DNA of 64,000 nucleotides from an uncultured Bacteroides sp. (GTDB taxonomy: Bacteria > Bacteroidota > Bacteroidia > Bacteroidales > Bacteroidaceae): the NCBI GenBank assembly GCA_948847595.1, contig CAQOGY010000015.1:1-64000 (forward strand), read 5' to 3'. The notes under the pieces are model-generated. The model saw nothing but the letters and a program-made list of their open reading frames with translations. It did no database searches and was not told where the DNA came from. The position numbers and the translations under genes were made by a program. Shown here in pieces: positions 49,918 through 57,816 of the stretch; the stretch's first letter is position 1, and each line of letters begins with the position of its first letter.

Positions 49918-50961
49918 TTATTTTAGAACTCCCATCGGATATTGCATGGTAACGCAGTGCAGAGAACCATGCTGTTTGATTAAGGCACGACAATCTATTC
50001 CGATGATTTGATGCTTTGGAAAAGCTTGTTGCAATACTTCTCCGGCTTTCCTGTCATTCTCCGGCTGGTTATAAGTCGGGTAAAGGACTGCTTCATTCAG
50101 AATCAGGAAATTGGCGTATGTGGCAGGCAGTCGTTCGCCATCTTCTTCTATCTTATCTGCCATGGGTAAAGCCAAAAGCCGGTAAGGCTCTCCTGCCAAT
50201 GTGCGGAATGTTTTCAGTTGTTCTTCCATAGCAAGCAGTGCTTCGTAATGTTCGTCTGCTTCGTCCGTACACTTCACATATGCAATGGTGTCAGTAGAGC
50301 AAAAACGTGCTAAAGTGTCAATATGGCTATCTGTATCATCCCCTGCTAGATAACCATGATCCAACCAAAGCACCTTTTGCAGATGGAAGGTTGATTTCAG
50401 ATATTCTTCTATCTCTACTTGGTTCAGTTTTCCGTTCCGTTGGGGAGAAAGCAGGCATTCGGAAGTGGTAAGCAAGGTGCCCATTCCGTCACTTTCTATG
50501 GAGCCGCCTTCAAGAACAAAGTCCAGGCAGTCTATGTACTGTCCTTTCAAGGCTCCGGCTTCTACGGCTTGTTTAGTGATTTGGTTATCAAGTTCGGCGG
50601 CAAATTTCAATCCCCAGCCGTTGAAGGTAAAATCAAGTAGCGAAGGATTACCGGTATCTATCATGGTGATAGCCCCGTGGTCGCGTGCCCATGTATCATT
50701 GGTCGCGCATTTCAGAAAGCGGACATTATCCATGTTGACAACAGTGCCTATCTGCTTCTTTACTTCTTCAGGCTCGGGAGTGACAATTAATAGTAACTCG
50801 CGTTCCGCTATCTCTTTGGCTATCTTGACAAAACATTCTTGTACCTCTTCCAGCATATATGCCCAGTCTGTGCCGACATGCGGCCACGTCAGTTGTATAC
50901 CGCTTTGCATATGCCACTCGGCAGGTAAATGAGGGGCTCTCATTTCTACTTGTACGGTCAT
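49918..50961 (-). CDS. aguA: Agmatine deiminase
   Basis: 347 residues from ATG 50961 (MTVQVEMRAPHLPAEWHMQS), the usual family length; an ATG at 51033 would add 24 residues that do not look like the family. It converts agmatine to N-carbamoylputrescine. Motifs of the guanidino-group-modifying fold: TNDTWARDHG, FNGWGLKF, FVLEGGSIESDG, WLDHGYLAGDDTDSHIDTLA and the catalytic Cys in HGSLHCVTMQYP at the C-terminus. It is followed by aguB. It is 131 bases after the DUF2148 gene, with no clear promoter of its own. Confidence 0.94.
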   Translation of the reverse strand: MTVQVEMRAPHLPAEWHMQSGIQLTWPHVGTDWAYMLEEVQECFVKIAKEIAERELLLIVTPEPEEVKKQIGTVVNMDNVRFLKCATNDTWARDHGAITMIDTGNPSLLDFTFNGWGLKFAAELDNQITKQAVEAGALKGQYIDCLDFVLEGGSIESDGMGTLLTTSECLLSPQRNGKLNQVEIEEYLKSTFHLQKVLWLDHGYLAGDDTDSHIDTLARFCSTDTIAYVKCTDEADEHYEALLAMEEQLKTFRTLAGEPYRLLALPMADKIEEDGERLPATYANFLILNEAVLYPTYNQPENDRKAGEVLQQAFPKHQIIGIDCRALIKQHGSLHCVTMQYPMGVLK

Positions 50962-51092
50962 ATTCTTACCGAAGTTCAATTGCAAATCTTTCTCCGAGCC
51001 ACTAGGACTAGGCAGTCCAACCATAATTCCCATCAGACTTATGTTATTTAGTTATTTATATAATCGGTTTATTCATCTACCGGCAACCGGTA

Positions 51093-51635
51093 TTAATCTT
51101 TATTTTCCTGCTTCGGCTTCCGGTCGAAGAACGGATTTTTGGAAGATGCGCTGACTGGAATCGCCATTACCATTTTGCAGTCTTTCAGCCAGTTCAGGCG
51201 TTGGGCCGCCAATCCGGCAGAGAACATCACGCGTGTGTCTACACGCAAATCGGCTGCCGTGGCACAGGCTGAACCTATTGCGATGCCAACGTCGATACTG
51301 TTCAGTGCACAAGGAACACCTTCTGTGCGTTCTGCACAAGTCGCAAATCCGCAATGACCGCAATTCAATCCTTGCGCCTGTTCGCGCGTTCCTATTAATA
51401 TAACACATTCGGCGTTTAGTATGTTGTCGGCATCACGCAGAAAAAACTTCATTCCATGCTCTTCCACCATCGCTATCATAGTGTCCGACAATTGCTTGAT
51501 TTCTTCATTAGTAATCAAAGCAACTTCAATAATGTCTATCCCTTTTCCCTTGGGAGCAGTGCGTGCGGCAGTCATCATTTGACGTGCTACCTGCAATATA
51601 TGCTCATGACGAGCGTCTCTTTCGTTCAGTATCAT
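51093..51635 (-). CDS. DUF2148 family protein with a conserved Cys cluster
   Basis: A 180-residue soluble protein. The middle block LNCGHCGFATCAERTEGVPC has four cysteines with the spacing of a ferredoxin-like metal or Fe-S site, followed by IGSACATAADLRVDTRVMFS, the signature of DUF2148. The N-terminal half (ARHEHILQVARQMMTAARTA, KGKGIDIIEVALITNEEI) fits the same family. The function is unknown; the family is common in anaerobes. It is upstream of aguA-aguB on the same strand and may be co-transcribed, but nothing ties it to agmatine. Confidence 0.85.
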   Translation of the reverse strand: MILNERDARHEHILQVARQMMTAARTAPKGKGIDIIEVALITNEEIKQLSDTMIAMVEEHGMKFFLRDADNILNAECVILIGTREQAQGLNCGHCGFATCAERTEGVPCALNSIDVGIAIGSACATAADLRVDTRVMFSAGLAAQRLNWLKDCKMVMAIPVSASSKNPFFDRKPKQENKD

Positions 51636-51661
51636 AACTTTTCTTGAATTAATTAGTCAGG

Positions 51662-51669
51662 CAAAGATA
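51662..51669 (-). promoter_or_regulatory. -7 promoter element of the DUF2148 gene
   Basis: On the minus strand this reads TATCTTTG followed by CC, matching TAnnTTTG. It is 26 bases upstream of the DUF2148 ATG. The divergent -7 element for the ABC transporter is only 19 bases away. Confidence 0.6.
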
Positions 51670-51688
51670 ACGTTTTTCAAGAAAATAG

Positions 51689-51696
51689 TACCTTTG
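51689..51696 (+). promoter_or_regulatory. -7 promoter element of the FetAB-like operon
   Basis: TACCTTTG followed by CC matches TAnnTTTG. Transcription would start near 51703, about 19 bases before the ATPase ATG. The two divergent promoters overlap in their upstream parts. Confidence 0.6.
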
Positions 51697-51721
51697 CCGG
51701 AAAGAAAGAATTCAAAACGTC

Positions 51722-52342
51722 ATGTTACATATCAATAATGCCTGTATTGCTTTTGGAACAGAAGTGCTTTTCTCCGGTTTTAACCTGAAACTGGAACGGG
51801 GAGAAACAGCCTGTATCGTAGGGCAGTCCGGCTGTGGAAAGACTTCGTTGCTGAATGCGGTAATGGGCTTTGTTCCGCTGAAAGAAGGCTCCATTCAAGT
51901 AGGAGAGACACTGCTCGACATATCGACCATTGATAGTGTCCGCCGGCAGATAGCATGGATTCCGCAGGAACTGGCCTTGCCGTTTGAATGGGTGAGAGAA
52001 ATGGTTGCCCTTCCTTTTGAACTGAAAGTGAATCGTTCTATTCCATTCTCGGAGGAAAGGCTTTATGCTTGCTTTGACGAATTGGGGCTGGAGCATGAAT
52101 TATATGCAAAGAGAGTGAACGAAGTATCGGGCGGCCAACGTCAACGAATAACACTGGCCGTAGCTGCCATGCTCAACAAACCTCTGATTATCATAGATGA
52201 ACCGACTTCTGCCTTGGATGCCGGATCAACTGACAAAGTACTGTCCTTTTTCCGGAGACAGGCAGAAAAAGGGGCGGCTGTGCTGGCAGTGTCTCATGAC
52301 AAGGACTTTGCACAGGGATGTCATTATGTAATAGAATTATAA
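51722..52342 (+). CDS. ABC transporter ATPase, FetA-like
   Basis: A 206-residue ATPase. Walker A GQSGCGKTS, Q-loop IAWIPQELALPF, signature VSGGQRQRITLAVAAM, Walker B LIIIDEPTSALDAG and the switch His in LAVSHDKDF are present. The small size and the partner permease of the UPF0014 (FetB/YbbM) type identify it as FetA-like. In Escherichia coli FetAB is linked to iron export and oxidative-stress resistance. Substrate here is inferred only from the family. It begins the three-gene unit. Confidence 0.85.
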   Translation: MLHINNACIAFGTEVLFSGFNLKLERGETACIVGQSGCGKTSLLNAVMGFVPLKEGSIQVGETLLDISTIDSVRRQIAWIPQELALPFEWVREMVALPFELKVNRSIPFSEERLYACFDELGLEHELYAKRVNEVSGGQRQRITLAVAAMLNKPLIIIDEPTSALDAGSTDKVLSFFRRQAEKGAAVLAVSHDKDFAQGCHYVIEL

Positions 52343-52375
52343 CACGAATCAGATAGAATTATAAGAATATACACT

Positions 52376-53170
52376 GTGGGAACGATTGACATTTCATATT
52401 ATAATCTTTTTATAGGCTTGCTTCTGCTTGCCATTCCGTTCTTTTATCTATGGAAATTTAAGACGGGACTGCTGAAACCTGCCGTGATTGGTACGTTACG
52501 AATGATAATCCAATTATTTTTCATCGGTATGTACCTGAAATATCTGTTTCTGTGGAATAATCCCTGGATTAATTTTCTTTGGGTGATTATCATGATATTC
52601 GTAGCCGGACAGACCGCATTGGTACGTACCCAACTGAAACGTAGCATTCTCCTGATTCCGATTACTGTGGGATTTCTTTGCAGCGTTGTATTGGTAGGTT
52701 TATATTTTATCGGAGTCGTTCTTCAACTGGATAATATTTTCAGTGCTCAATATTTTATTCCTATATTCGGGATTCTGATGGGTAATATGCTTTCCAGCAA
52801 TGTGATCGCCTTGAATACCTATTATAGCGGATTGAAACGTGAACAGCAATTATACAGATATTTATTAGGCAATGGAGCTACAAGGCAGGAAGCACAGGCG
52901 CCATTTATCCGGCAAGCCATTATTAAGTCTTTCAGTCCTTTGATTGCAAATATCGCGGTCATGGGCTTGGTTGCCCTTCCAGGCACGATGATCGGGCAGA
53001 TTTTGGGTGGGAGTAGTCCGAACGTTGCCATCAAGTATCAGATGATGATAATGGTAATCACATTCACGGCATCCATGTTATCGCTGATGATTACTATCTC
53101 GCTGGCATCACGACGTTCTTTTGATGCATACGGAAAACTGTTGGAAGTAACCAAAGAACCGAAGAAATGA
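52376..53170 (+). CDS. ABC transporter permease, FetB/UPF0014 type
   Basis: A 264-residue permease with about seven hydrophobic helices (first at residues 7-27, YYNLFIGLLLLAIPFFYLWK). Family blocks are TLRMIIQLFFIGMYLKYLF, FGILMGNMLSSNVIALNTYY and VALPGTMIGQILGGSSPNVA. It starts with GTG at 52376, 33 bases after the ATPase. The stop overlaps the next small gene by ATGA. By family it exports iron or another metal with the ATPase, but no metal site is evident. Confidence 0.88.
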   Translation: MGTIDISYYNLFIGLLLLAIPFFYLWKFKTGLLKPAVIGTLRMIIQLFFIGMYLKYLFLWNNPWINFLWVIIMIFVAGQTALVRTQLKRSILLIPITVGFLCSVVLVGLYFIGVVLQLDNIFSAQYFIPIFGILMGNMLSSNVIALNTYYSGLKREQQLYRYLLGNGATRQEAQAPFIRQAIIKSFSPLIANIAVMGLVALPGTMIGQILGGSSPNVAIKYQMMIMVITFTASMLSLMITISLASRRSFDAYGKLLEVTKEPKK

Positions 53171-53448
53171 CTGTTGTTGACCGGATATTCCATCAGGTAG
53201 CTGAAATTTCTATTCCCTGTTTCTTTATTACGGTGGAATTTGCGGTTATGGGCAGCGAAGTGCCCAAGCATATTGAAACTTTCTTGCAGGAAAAGTATAA
53301 CGCAATTCTTCACGGTGCAAATGGTCGAAAATTCATCTATCGGGAAGAAGAATGGAGATTGATTTTTACTTTTTTTCCTACAGACAAAGTAGTCGATGAA
53401 AGGTATGCTTTGAAGAATAAAACCTCTCTCTATATAAAAAAGAAATAA
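53167..53448 (+). CDS. Small protein coupled to the FetAB-like transporter
   Basis: A 93-residue soluble protein whose ATG overlaps the permease stop (ATGA). The N-terminal half (VDRIFHQVAEISIPCFFITV) is hydrophobic-rich but not a clear signal peptide. The C-terminal half is basic with YREEEWRLIFTFFPTDKV. No family is recognised. The tight coupling to the permease suggests a role with the transporter or its regulation. It could also be an unrelated gene that benefits from the same transcript. Confidence 0.6.
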   Translation: MTVVDRIFHQVAEISIPCFFITVEFAVMGSEVPKHIETFLQEKYNAILHGANGRKFIYREEEWRLIFTFFPTDKVVDERYALKNKTSLYIKKK

Positions 53449-53508
53449 AACTTGCTGTCATCTGTCACATCTTTATGCTTAAATGATTGATTGATGAGTG
53501 ATTAGAGC

Positions 53509-53556
53509 GTGACAGCATGCTGTGACAGCAATGTGATGGCAGATGTTGCTGTCACA
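53509..53556. repeat. GTGACAGCA repeats forming a hairpin
   Basis: TGTGACAGCA (53521-53530) pairs perfectly with TGCTGTCACA (53547-53556) around a 16-base loop. Another GTGACAGCA lies at 53509-53517, and TGCTGTCA lies at 53454-53461. Together they make several alternative stems after the transporter operon. No T run follows, so this is not a typical terminator. Confidence 0.65.
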
Positions 53557-53619
53557 AGAAGGGATGGGGTAGCTTTGTTTTTCCGGTGAAGCATGTCTTG
53601 TTCTGTAGGGATAGCGACA
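53557..53619. other. Unassigned spacer between two repeat blocks
   Basis: Between the GTGACAGCA hairpins and the 22-bp array there is a short stretch with no gene, promoter or repeat that I can identify. Confidence 0.4.
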
Positions 53620-53800
53620 GTTTCAACGGTCTGAAACTTTGGTTTCAACAGTCTGAAACTATAGTTTCCAACCGATGAAACTCTAGTTTCAAGCCTTGGA
53701 AACTTTTGTTTCACACGGGCGAAACTTCAGTTTCAAGGCGTGAAACCAATAGTTTCATGTGTTGAAACAAATGGTTGTACTGCTTGAAACAAATTATTTC
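53620..53800. repeat. 22-bp tandem array of GTTTCA/TGAAAC palindromes
   Basis: GTTTC half-sites start at 53620, 53642, 53664, 53686, 53708, 53730 and 53752, exactly 22 bp apart, with decayed copies at 53774 and 53796. TGAAAC half-sites follow at 53632, 53654, 53676, 53698, 53720, 53741, 53763 and 53785. The array can be read as 16-bp palindromes (TGAAACT-NN-AGTTTCA) separated by variable spacers of 5-6 bases. The half-sites are kept while the spacers differ. The right end covers the stop codon of the minus-strand lipoprotein gene. It is not a CRISPR. Confidence 0.9.
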
Positions 53801-54216
53801 CCCTTGAGCTTCTCATATAAGCAGCGAAGTTGGACGAATTGTTCTCCCGGTTGCACATATCCGCCTTCAAGCATTTTTTCCGATACTTGGAATTTAGAGA
53901 GATGATGCCGTATATACTTCTCCAGATCCGGCGATTGCTTTTTGACAAAAGCTTGTAAATCAACCTTTCCGTTTTCATAGATAAAAACTTTTGCTTTAAT
54001 AGTACGGAAACCCCATTCTTTGCAGTGCTTCGTTTCCGCTTTATCTATCCAGAAGATGGCGGTGGCTTTTACTGTATCTGCAATACATTCTTCCGTATCA
54101 TCAGCACTTATGTCTTTGGCAGTTTGCTTTTCAGCATTTTCGTTCTGCCTTAATTGGCAGGAAACAAGCAGGGCAACTAATAGAAAATAGGACAGGATAG
54201 CTTTCATCGTATTCAA
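53794..54216 (-). CDS. Small lipoprotein, DUF4891-like
   Basis: A 140-residue protein from ATG 54216 (ATG 54207 also possible). Signal peptide ILSYFLLVALLVSC, Cys at about 20, so a lipoprotein. The mature domain (FWIDKAETKHCKEWGFRTIK, VFIYENGKVDLQAFVKKQ, DLEKYIRHHLSKFQVSEKML) resembles the Bacteroides DUF4891 group as I recall it, and has the look of a TonB C-terminal-like fold; both are weak judgements. The stop codon falls in the end of the 22-bp palindrome array, which therefore forms the 3' end of its mRNA. Confidence 0.68.
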   Translation of the reverse strand: MNTMKAILSYFLLVALLVSCQLRQNENAEKQTAKDISADDTEECIADTVKATAIFWIDKAETKHCKEWGFRTIKAKVFIYENGKVDLQAFVKKQSPDLEKYIRHHLSKFQVSEKMLEGGYVQPGEQFVQLRCLYEKLKGK

Positions 54217-54285
54217 TTGTTATAGGATATGCGCCAAATTTACTAAAAAAATGAGAACAAAGGGCGGTTGTTCCTTTTATTTTCT

Positions 54286-54293
54286 TATCTTTG
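54286..54293 (+). promoter_or_regulatory. -7 promoter element of the Nif3-like gene
   Basis: TATCTTTG followed by CA matches TAnnTTTG exactly, with TTG at 54268-54270 upstream (15-base gap, shorter than usual). It excludes the outer in-frame ATG at 54268 and supports ATG 54316. Confidence 0.65.
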
Positions 54294-54315
54294 CAACCAA
54301 ATTTTCTACCAAATA

Positions 54316-55410
54316 ATGAAAATTAAGGAAATAGTAAGCGCCCTTGAACGATTCGCGCCTCTGCCATTGCAAGACGGATTTGATAATGCCGGCCTGCAAA
54401 TAGGATTGACAGAAGCGGAAGCAACAGGGGCTTTGTTGTGTCTTGACGTTACCGAAGCTGTGTTGGATGAAGCTGTCGCGTTAGGGTATAATCTCGTTAT
54501 ATCGCATCATCCGCTCATCTTTAAAGGTTATAAATCCATTACAGGCAAGGATTATGTGGAACGTTGCATATTGAAAGCAATAAAGAATGATATTGTAATC
54601 TATTCGGCACACACCAATCTTGATAATGCCCAAGGTGGAGTCAATTATAAGATAGCCGAGAAGATAGGACTGAAGAATCTGAAAGTGCTTGAGCCGAAAG
54701 AGAATAGCTTGGTTAAGCTGGTGACTTTCGTACCTTACGCACAAGCCGATGGTGTACGCGAAGCACTGTTTGCTGCCGGATGCGGAAATATAGGTAACTA
54801 TGATTCATGCAGTTATAATCTGAAAGGAGAGGGAACCTTCCGGGCAAACGAGGGAACACACCCTTTTTGCGGAACCATCGGAGAACTACACCGTGAGGAT
54901 GAAGTGAGAATTGAAACCATTCTTCCTATATATAAGAAAGCGGAAGTCGTTAAGGCATTATTGTCTGCCCACCCTTATGAGGAACCGGCTTTTGACTTAT
55001 ATCCGTTGCAGAATAACTGGCAGCAGGCAGGTTCGGGAATTGTAGGTGAATTGGATGAGCCGGAAACGGAACTCGAATTCCTGAAACGCATCAAGAAAAC
55101 CTTTGAAGTGGGTTGTGTCCGTCATAACAAATTGACAGGCAGAGAAATACAGAAAGTGGCATTATGTGGTGGTGCCGGAGCTTTCCTGCTTCCGCAGGCA
55201 ATCCGGACGGGTGCGGATGTCTTTATTACAGGAGAAATCAAGTATCATGATTATTTCGGCCATGAAGGTGATATTCTGATGGCGGAAATCGGTCATTACG
55301 AAAGCGAACAATATACAAAAGAGATTTTTTATTCTATAATCCGGGATTTATTTCCTAATTTTGCGCTCCAATTGAGTAAAATAAATACGAATCCCATAAA
55401 ATATTTATAA
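54316..55410 (+). CDS. Nif3-like dinuclear metal-centre protein (GTP cyclohydrolase I type 2 family)
   Basis: 364 residues from ATG 54316 (MKIKEIVSALERFAP), chosen because the promoter lies downstream of the outer ATG. The Nif3 domain is split by an insertion of about 110 residues, as in many Bacteroidetes. Metal-binding blocks are LVISHHPLIFKG, YSAHTNLDNAQGG and, at the end, FITGEIKYHDYFG with IGHYESEQ. The insertion (about 130-245) is a PII/CutA-like domain. The true reaction of the family is unresolved. It is 5 bases upstream of the zinc-ribbon coiled-coil gene, a usual pair in this phylum. Confidence 0.9.
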   Translation: MKIKEIVSALERFAPLPLQDGFDNAGLQIGLTEAEATGALLCLDVTEAVLDEAVALGYNLVISHHPLIFKGYKSITGKDYVERCILKAIKNDIVIYSAHTNLDNAQGGVNYKIAEKIGLKNLKVLEPKENSLVKLVTFVPYAQADGVREALFAAGCGNIGNYDSCSYNLKGEGTFRANEGTHPFCGTIGELHREDEVRIETILPIYKKAEVVKALLSAHPYEEPAFDLYPLQNNWQQAGSGIVGELDEPETELEFLKRIKKTFEVGCVRHNKLTGREIQKVALCGGAGAFLLPQAIRTGADVFITGEIKYHDYFGHEGDILMAEIGHYESEQYTKEIFYSIIRDLFPNFALQLSKINTNPIKYL

Positions 55411-55415
55411 GTAAA

Positions 55416-56246
55416 ATGGCTAGAGAAGCAAAAAAAGATCCGAATGAGTTGACGGTGGAACAGAAAGTGAAGACCCTGTACCAACTGCAAACTATGTTGT
55501 CTAAGATTGACGAGATCAAGACATTGAGAGGTGAACTTCCATTGGAAGTACAAGACCTTGAAGATGAGATTGCCGGTTTGAGTACCCGTATCGACAAGAT
55601 TAAAGCTGAAGTAGACGAACTGAGAACTGCTATTTCCGGTAAGAAGGTAGAGATTGAAACGGCTAAAGCTTCGGTTGAAAAATATAAGTCACAACAAGAC
55701 AACGTCCGTAACAACCGTGAATATGACTTCCTGACAAAAGAAATTGAGTTCCAGACACTGGAAATCGAACTTTGCGAGAAGAGAATCAGGGAATATTCTG
55801 CAGACAGGGAAGAAAAAGAGATTGAAGTAGAGAAGAACGAACAGATTCTGAACGAAAGAAAAAAAGACCTCGAACAGAAGAAGAGCGAACTGGACGAAAT
55901 TATCTCTGAAACCAAGCAGGAAGAAGAGAAACTGAGAGACAAAGCCAAAGATTTGGAAACTAAAATCGAGCCGCGTCTGTTGCAATCATTCAAACGTATC
56001 CGTAAGAACTCCCGCAACGGACTGGGTATCGTGTACGTACAGCGTGATGCATGTGGTGGTTGCTTTAACAAGATTCCGCCTCAGAGACAGTTGGATATCC
56101 GTTCCCGTAAGAAAGTGATCGTTTGCGAATACTGCGGACGTATCATGATTGACCCGGAATTGGCTGGTGTACAGCTCGAACACAAGGTAGAGGAAGCTCC
56201 GGCACCGACTACAAAAAGAGCAATCAGAAGAAAAACAGCAGAATAA
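55416..56246 (+). CDS. Coiled-coil protein with C4 zinc ribbon (DUF164/CT398-like)
   Basis: A 276-residue cytoplasmic protein. Residues about 12-195 are a long coiled coil rich in Glu, Lys and Leu (VEQKVKTLYQLQTMLSKIDE at the start). Residues about 205-245 hold the C4 zinc ribbon with CGGC and CEYC pairs (DACGGCFNKIPPQRQ, VIVCEYCGRIM). The C-terminus is basic and Pro/Ala-rich. Relatives include Chlamydia CT398/CdsZ and Helicobacter HP0958, which bind sigma-54 or RNA. A link to sigma-54 is interesting because the window contains a sigma-54 promoter, but this is only a family resemblance. It follows the Nif3-like gene and ends at a strong terminator. Confidence 0.88.
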   Translation: MAREAKKDPNELTVEQKVKTLYQLQTMLSKIDEIKTLRGELPLEVQDLEDEIAGLSTRIDKIKAEVDELRTAISGKKVEIETAKASVEKYKSQQDNVRNNREYDFLTKEIEFQTLEIELCEKRIREYSADREEKEIEVEKNEQILNERKKDLEQKKSELDEIISETKQEEEKLRDKAKDLETKIEPRLLQSFKRIRKNSRNGLGIVYVQRDACGGCFNKIPPQRQLDIRSRKKVIVCEYCGRIMIDPELAGVQLEHKVEEAPAPTTKRAIRRKTAE

Positions 56247-56272
56247 GAGTTGGCTGTTTCACTATATTTTTC

Positions 56273-56302
56273 AAAGCTCCGCCTGATGGCGGGGCTTTTT
56301 TT
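56273..56302 (+). terminator. Intrinsic terminator after the zinc-ribbon gene
   Basis: AAAGCTCCGCC (56273-56283) pairs with GGCGGGGCTTT (56288-56298) with one T-G pair and a 4-base loop, followed by a run of T. Confidence 0.93.
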
Positions 56303-56384
56303 ATACTTCTTTCTTAACGTTTCCGAAATAAACAAACCAAACCTTTAGTTGTTATCTTATCATTTCATAAAAACCTGAACTGAT

Positions 56385-57782
56385 ATGAATATACGAATGT
56401 GGGGCACATCGCTCCTTATGTTTCTTTCGACTGTATCTGCGGTTGGACAAACTGCAAACCGCTATCTGAAAGCGCCTCTCCCCGGCGAATGGGAAGAGAG
56501 TGGAGAGGTATTTCAACAAACGCTTCCGGTGGACGATCATTGGTGGAAATCTTTCCGGGACACCAAGTTGGATTCTTTGATTGCTTTGGCCGTAGACCGC
56601 AATTTCTCTGTCGCAATGGCCATCAACCGTATATCTGCCGCCCGTGCCAATCTTTGGATGGAGCGTAGCAATTTCTTTCCTTCCATCGGGCTGAATGCCG
56701 GATGGACTCGCCAGGAAACAAGCGGAAATACAAGTGCCTTGCCCCAATCTACGGAACATTATTACGACGCTTCGCTCAGCATGAGCTGGGAAATTGACAT
56801 CTTCGGAAGTATCCGCAAACGGGTGAAAGCGCAAAAGGAGAATTTTGCCGCAAGCAAGGAGGAATATACAGGAGTGATGATTTCTATGGCAGCGGAAGTA
56901 GCCTCAGCCTATATCAACCTGCGGGAATTGCAGCAGCAACTTGAAGTGGTGAAAAAGAATGCCGCTTCGCAGGAAGAGGTGCTGAAAATCACGGAAGTAC
57001 GCTATAATACCGGACTTGTTGCCAAATTGGATGTCGCACAGGCCAAGTCTGTTTTGTATAGTACAAGAGCTTCCATTCCGCAACTGGAAGCCGGCGTCAA
57101 CCAGTATATTACAACATTGGCTGTTCTACTAGGCATGTATCCCCAGGAAATCCGTCCTGTCTTGGAAACGGTAGGAACACTGCCCGATTATATGGAACCC
57201 ATCGGAGTGGGGATGCCTGTCGATTTATTATTGAGAAGACCCGATGTGCGGAGCGCGGAACGGAACGTAAACGCACAGGCGGCATTGCTCGGAGCTTCTA
57301 AAGCCGATTGGTTGCCGAAAGTTTTTCTGAAAGGTTCGTTTGGTTATGCTGCACGTGATTTGAAAGACTTGGTGAAAAGTAAAAGTATGACTTATGAGAT
57401 TGCTCCGGCATTGAGTTGGACGATTTTCAGTGGCGGACAGTTAGTCAATGCCACAAGACTGGCGAAAGCCCAACTGGACGAAACGATTAACCAGTTTAAT
57501 CAAACGGTGCTGACTGCCGTACAGGAAACTGATAATGCCATGAATTCCTATCGAAATTCTATCAAGCAGATTGTGGCACTGAGAGAGGTGCGCAATCAAG
57601 GCATTGAGACATTGAAACTTTCCTTAGAACTTTATAAACAGGGACTTTCACCTTTCCAGAATGTGCTTGACGCACAGCGTTCGCTATTATCTTATGAGAA
57701 TCAGTTGGTACAGGCGGAAGGAAGTTCGTTGTTACAACTCATTGCCCTTTACAAAGCCTTGGGCGGTGGATGGCGAGAATAA
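56385..57782 (+). CDS. Outer-membrane efflux channel of an RND pump (OprM type)
   Basis: A 465-residue channel. Residues 1-22 are a signal peptide (LLMFLSTVSAVGQ); no lipobox Cys is seen. The repeated TolC/OprM pattern is clear: DSLIALAVDRNFSVAMAINR, WEIDIFGSIRKRVKAQKENF, LLLRRPDVRSAERNVNAQAA and WTIFSGGQLVNATRLAKAQL. It is the first gene of the channel-adaptor-pump operon (34 bases to the adaptor). No TAnnTTTG element is found in the 80 bases upstream, so its promoter may be of another type. Confidence 0.94.
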   Translation: MNIRMWGTSLLMFLSTVSAVGQTANRYLKAPLPGEWEESGEVFQQTLPVDDHWWKSFRDTKLDSLIALAVDRNFSVAMAINRISAARANLWMERSNFFPSIGLNAGWTRQETSGNTSALPQSTEHYYDASLSMSWEIDIFGSIRKRVKAQKENFAASKEEYTGVMISMAAEVASAYINLRELQQQLEVVKKNAASQEEVLKITEVRYNTGLVAKLDVAQAKSVLYSTRASIPQLEAGVNQYITTLAVLLGMYPQEIRPVLETVGTLPDYMEPIGVGMPVDLLLRRPDVRSAERNVNAQAALLGASKADWLPKVFLKGSFGYAARDLKDLVKSKSMTYEIAPALSWTIFSGGQLVNATRLAKAQLDETINQFNQTVLTAVQETDNAMNSYRNSIKQIVALREVRNQGIETLKLSLELYKQGLSPFQNVLDAQRSLLSYENQLVQAEGSSLLQLIALYKALGGGWRE

Positions 57783-57816
57783 ATAGAATCTATAAATAAA
57801 ATATAACCTAACGGAT

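Noticed and set aside
53620..53800. CRISPR array
   Set aside because: The repeats are 16 bp and the spacers only 5-6 bases, far too short, and there are no cas genes in the window.
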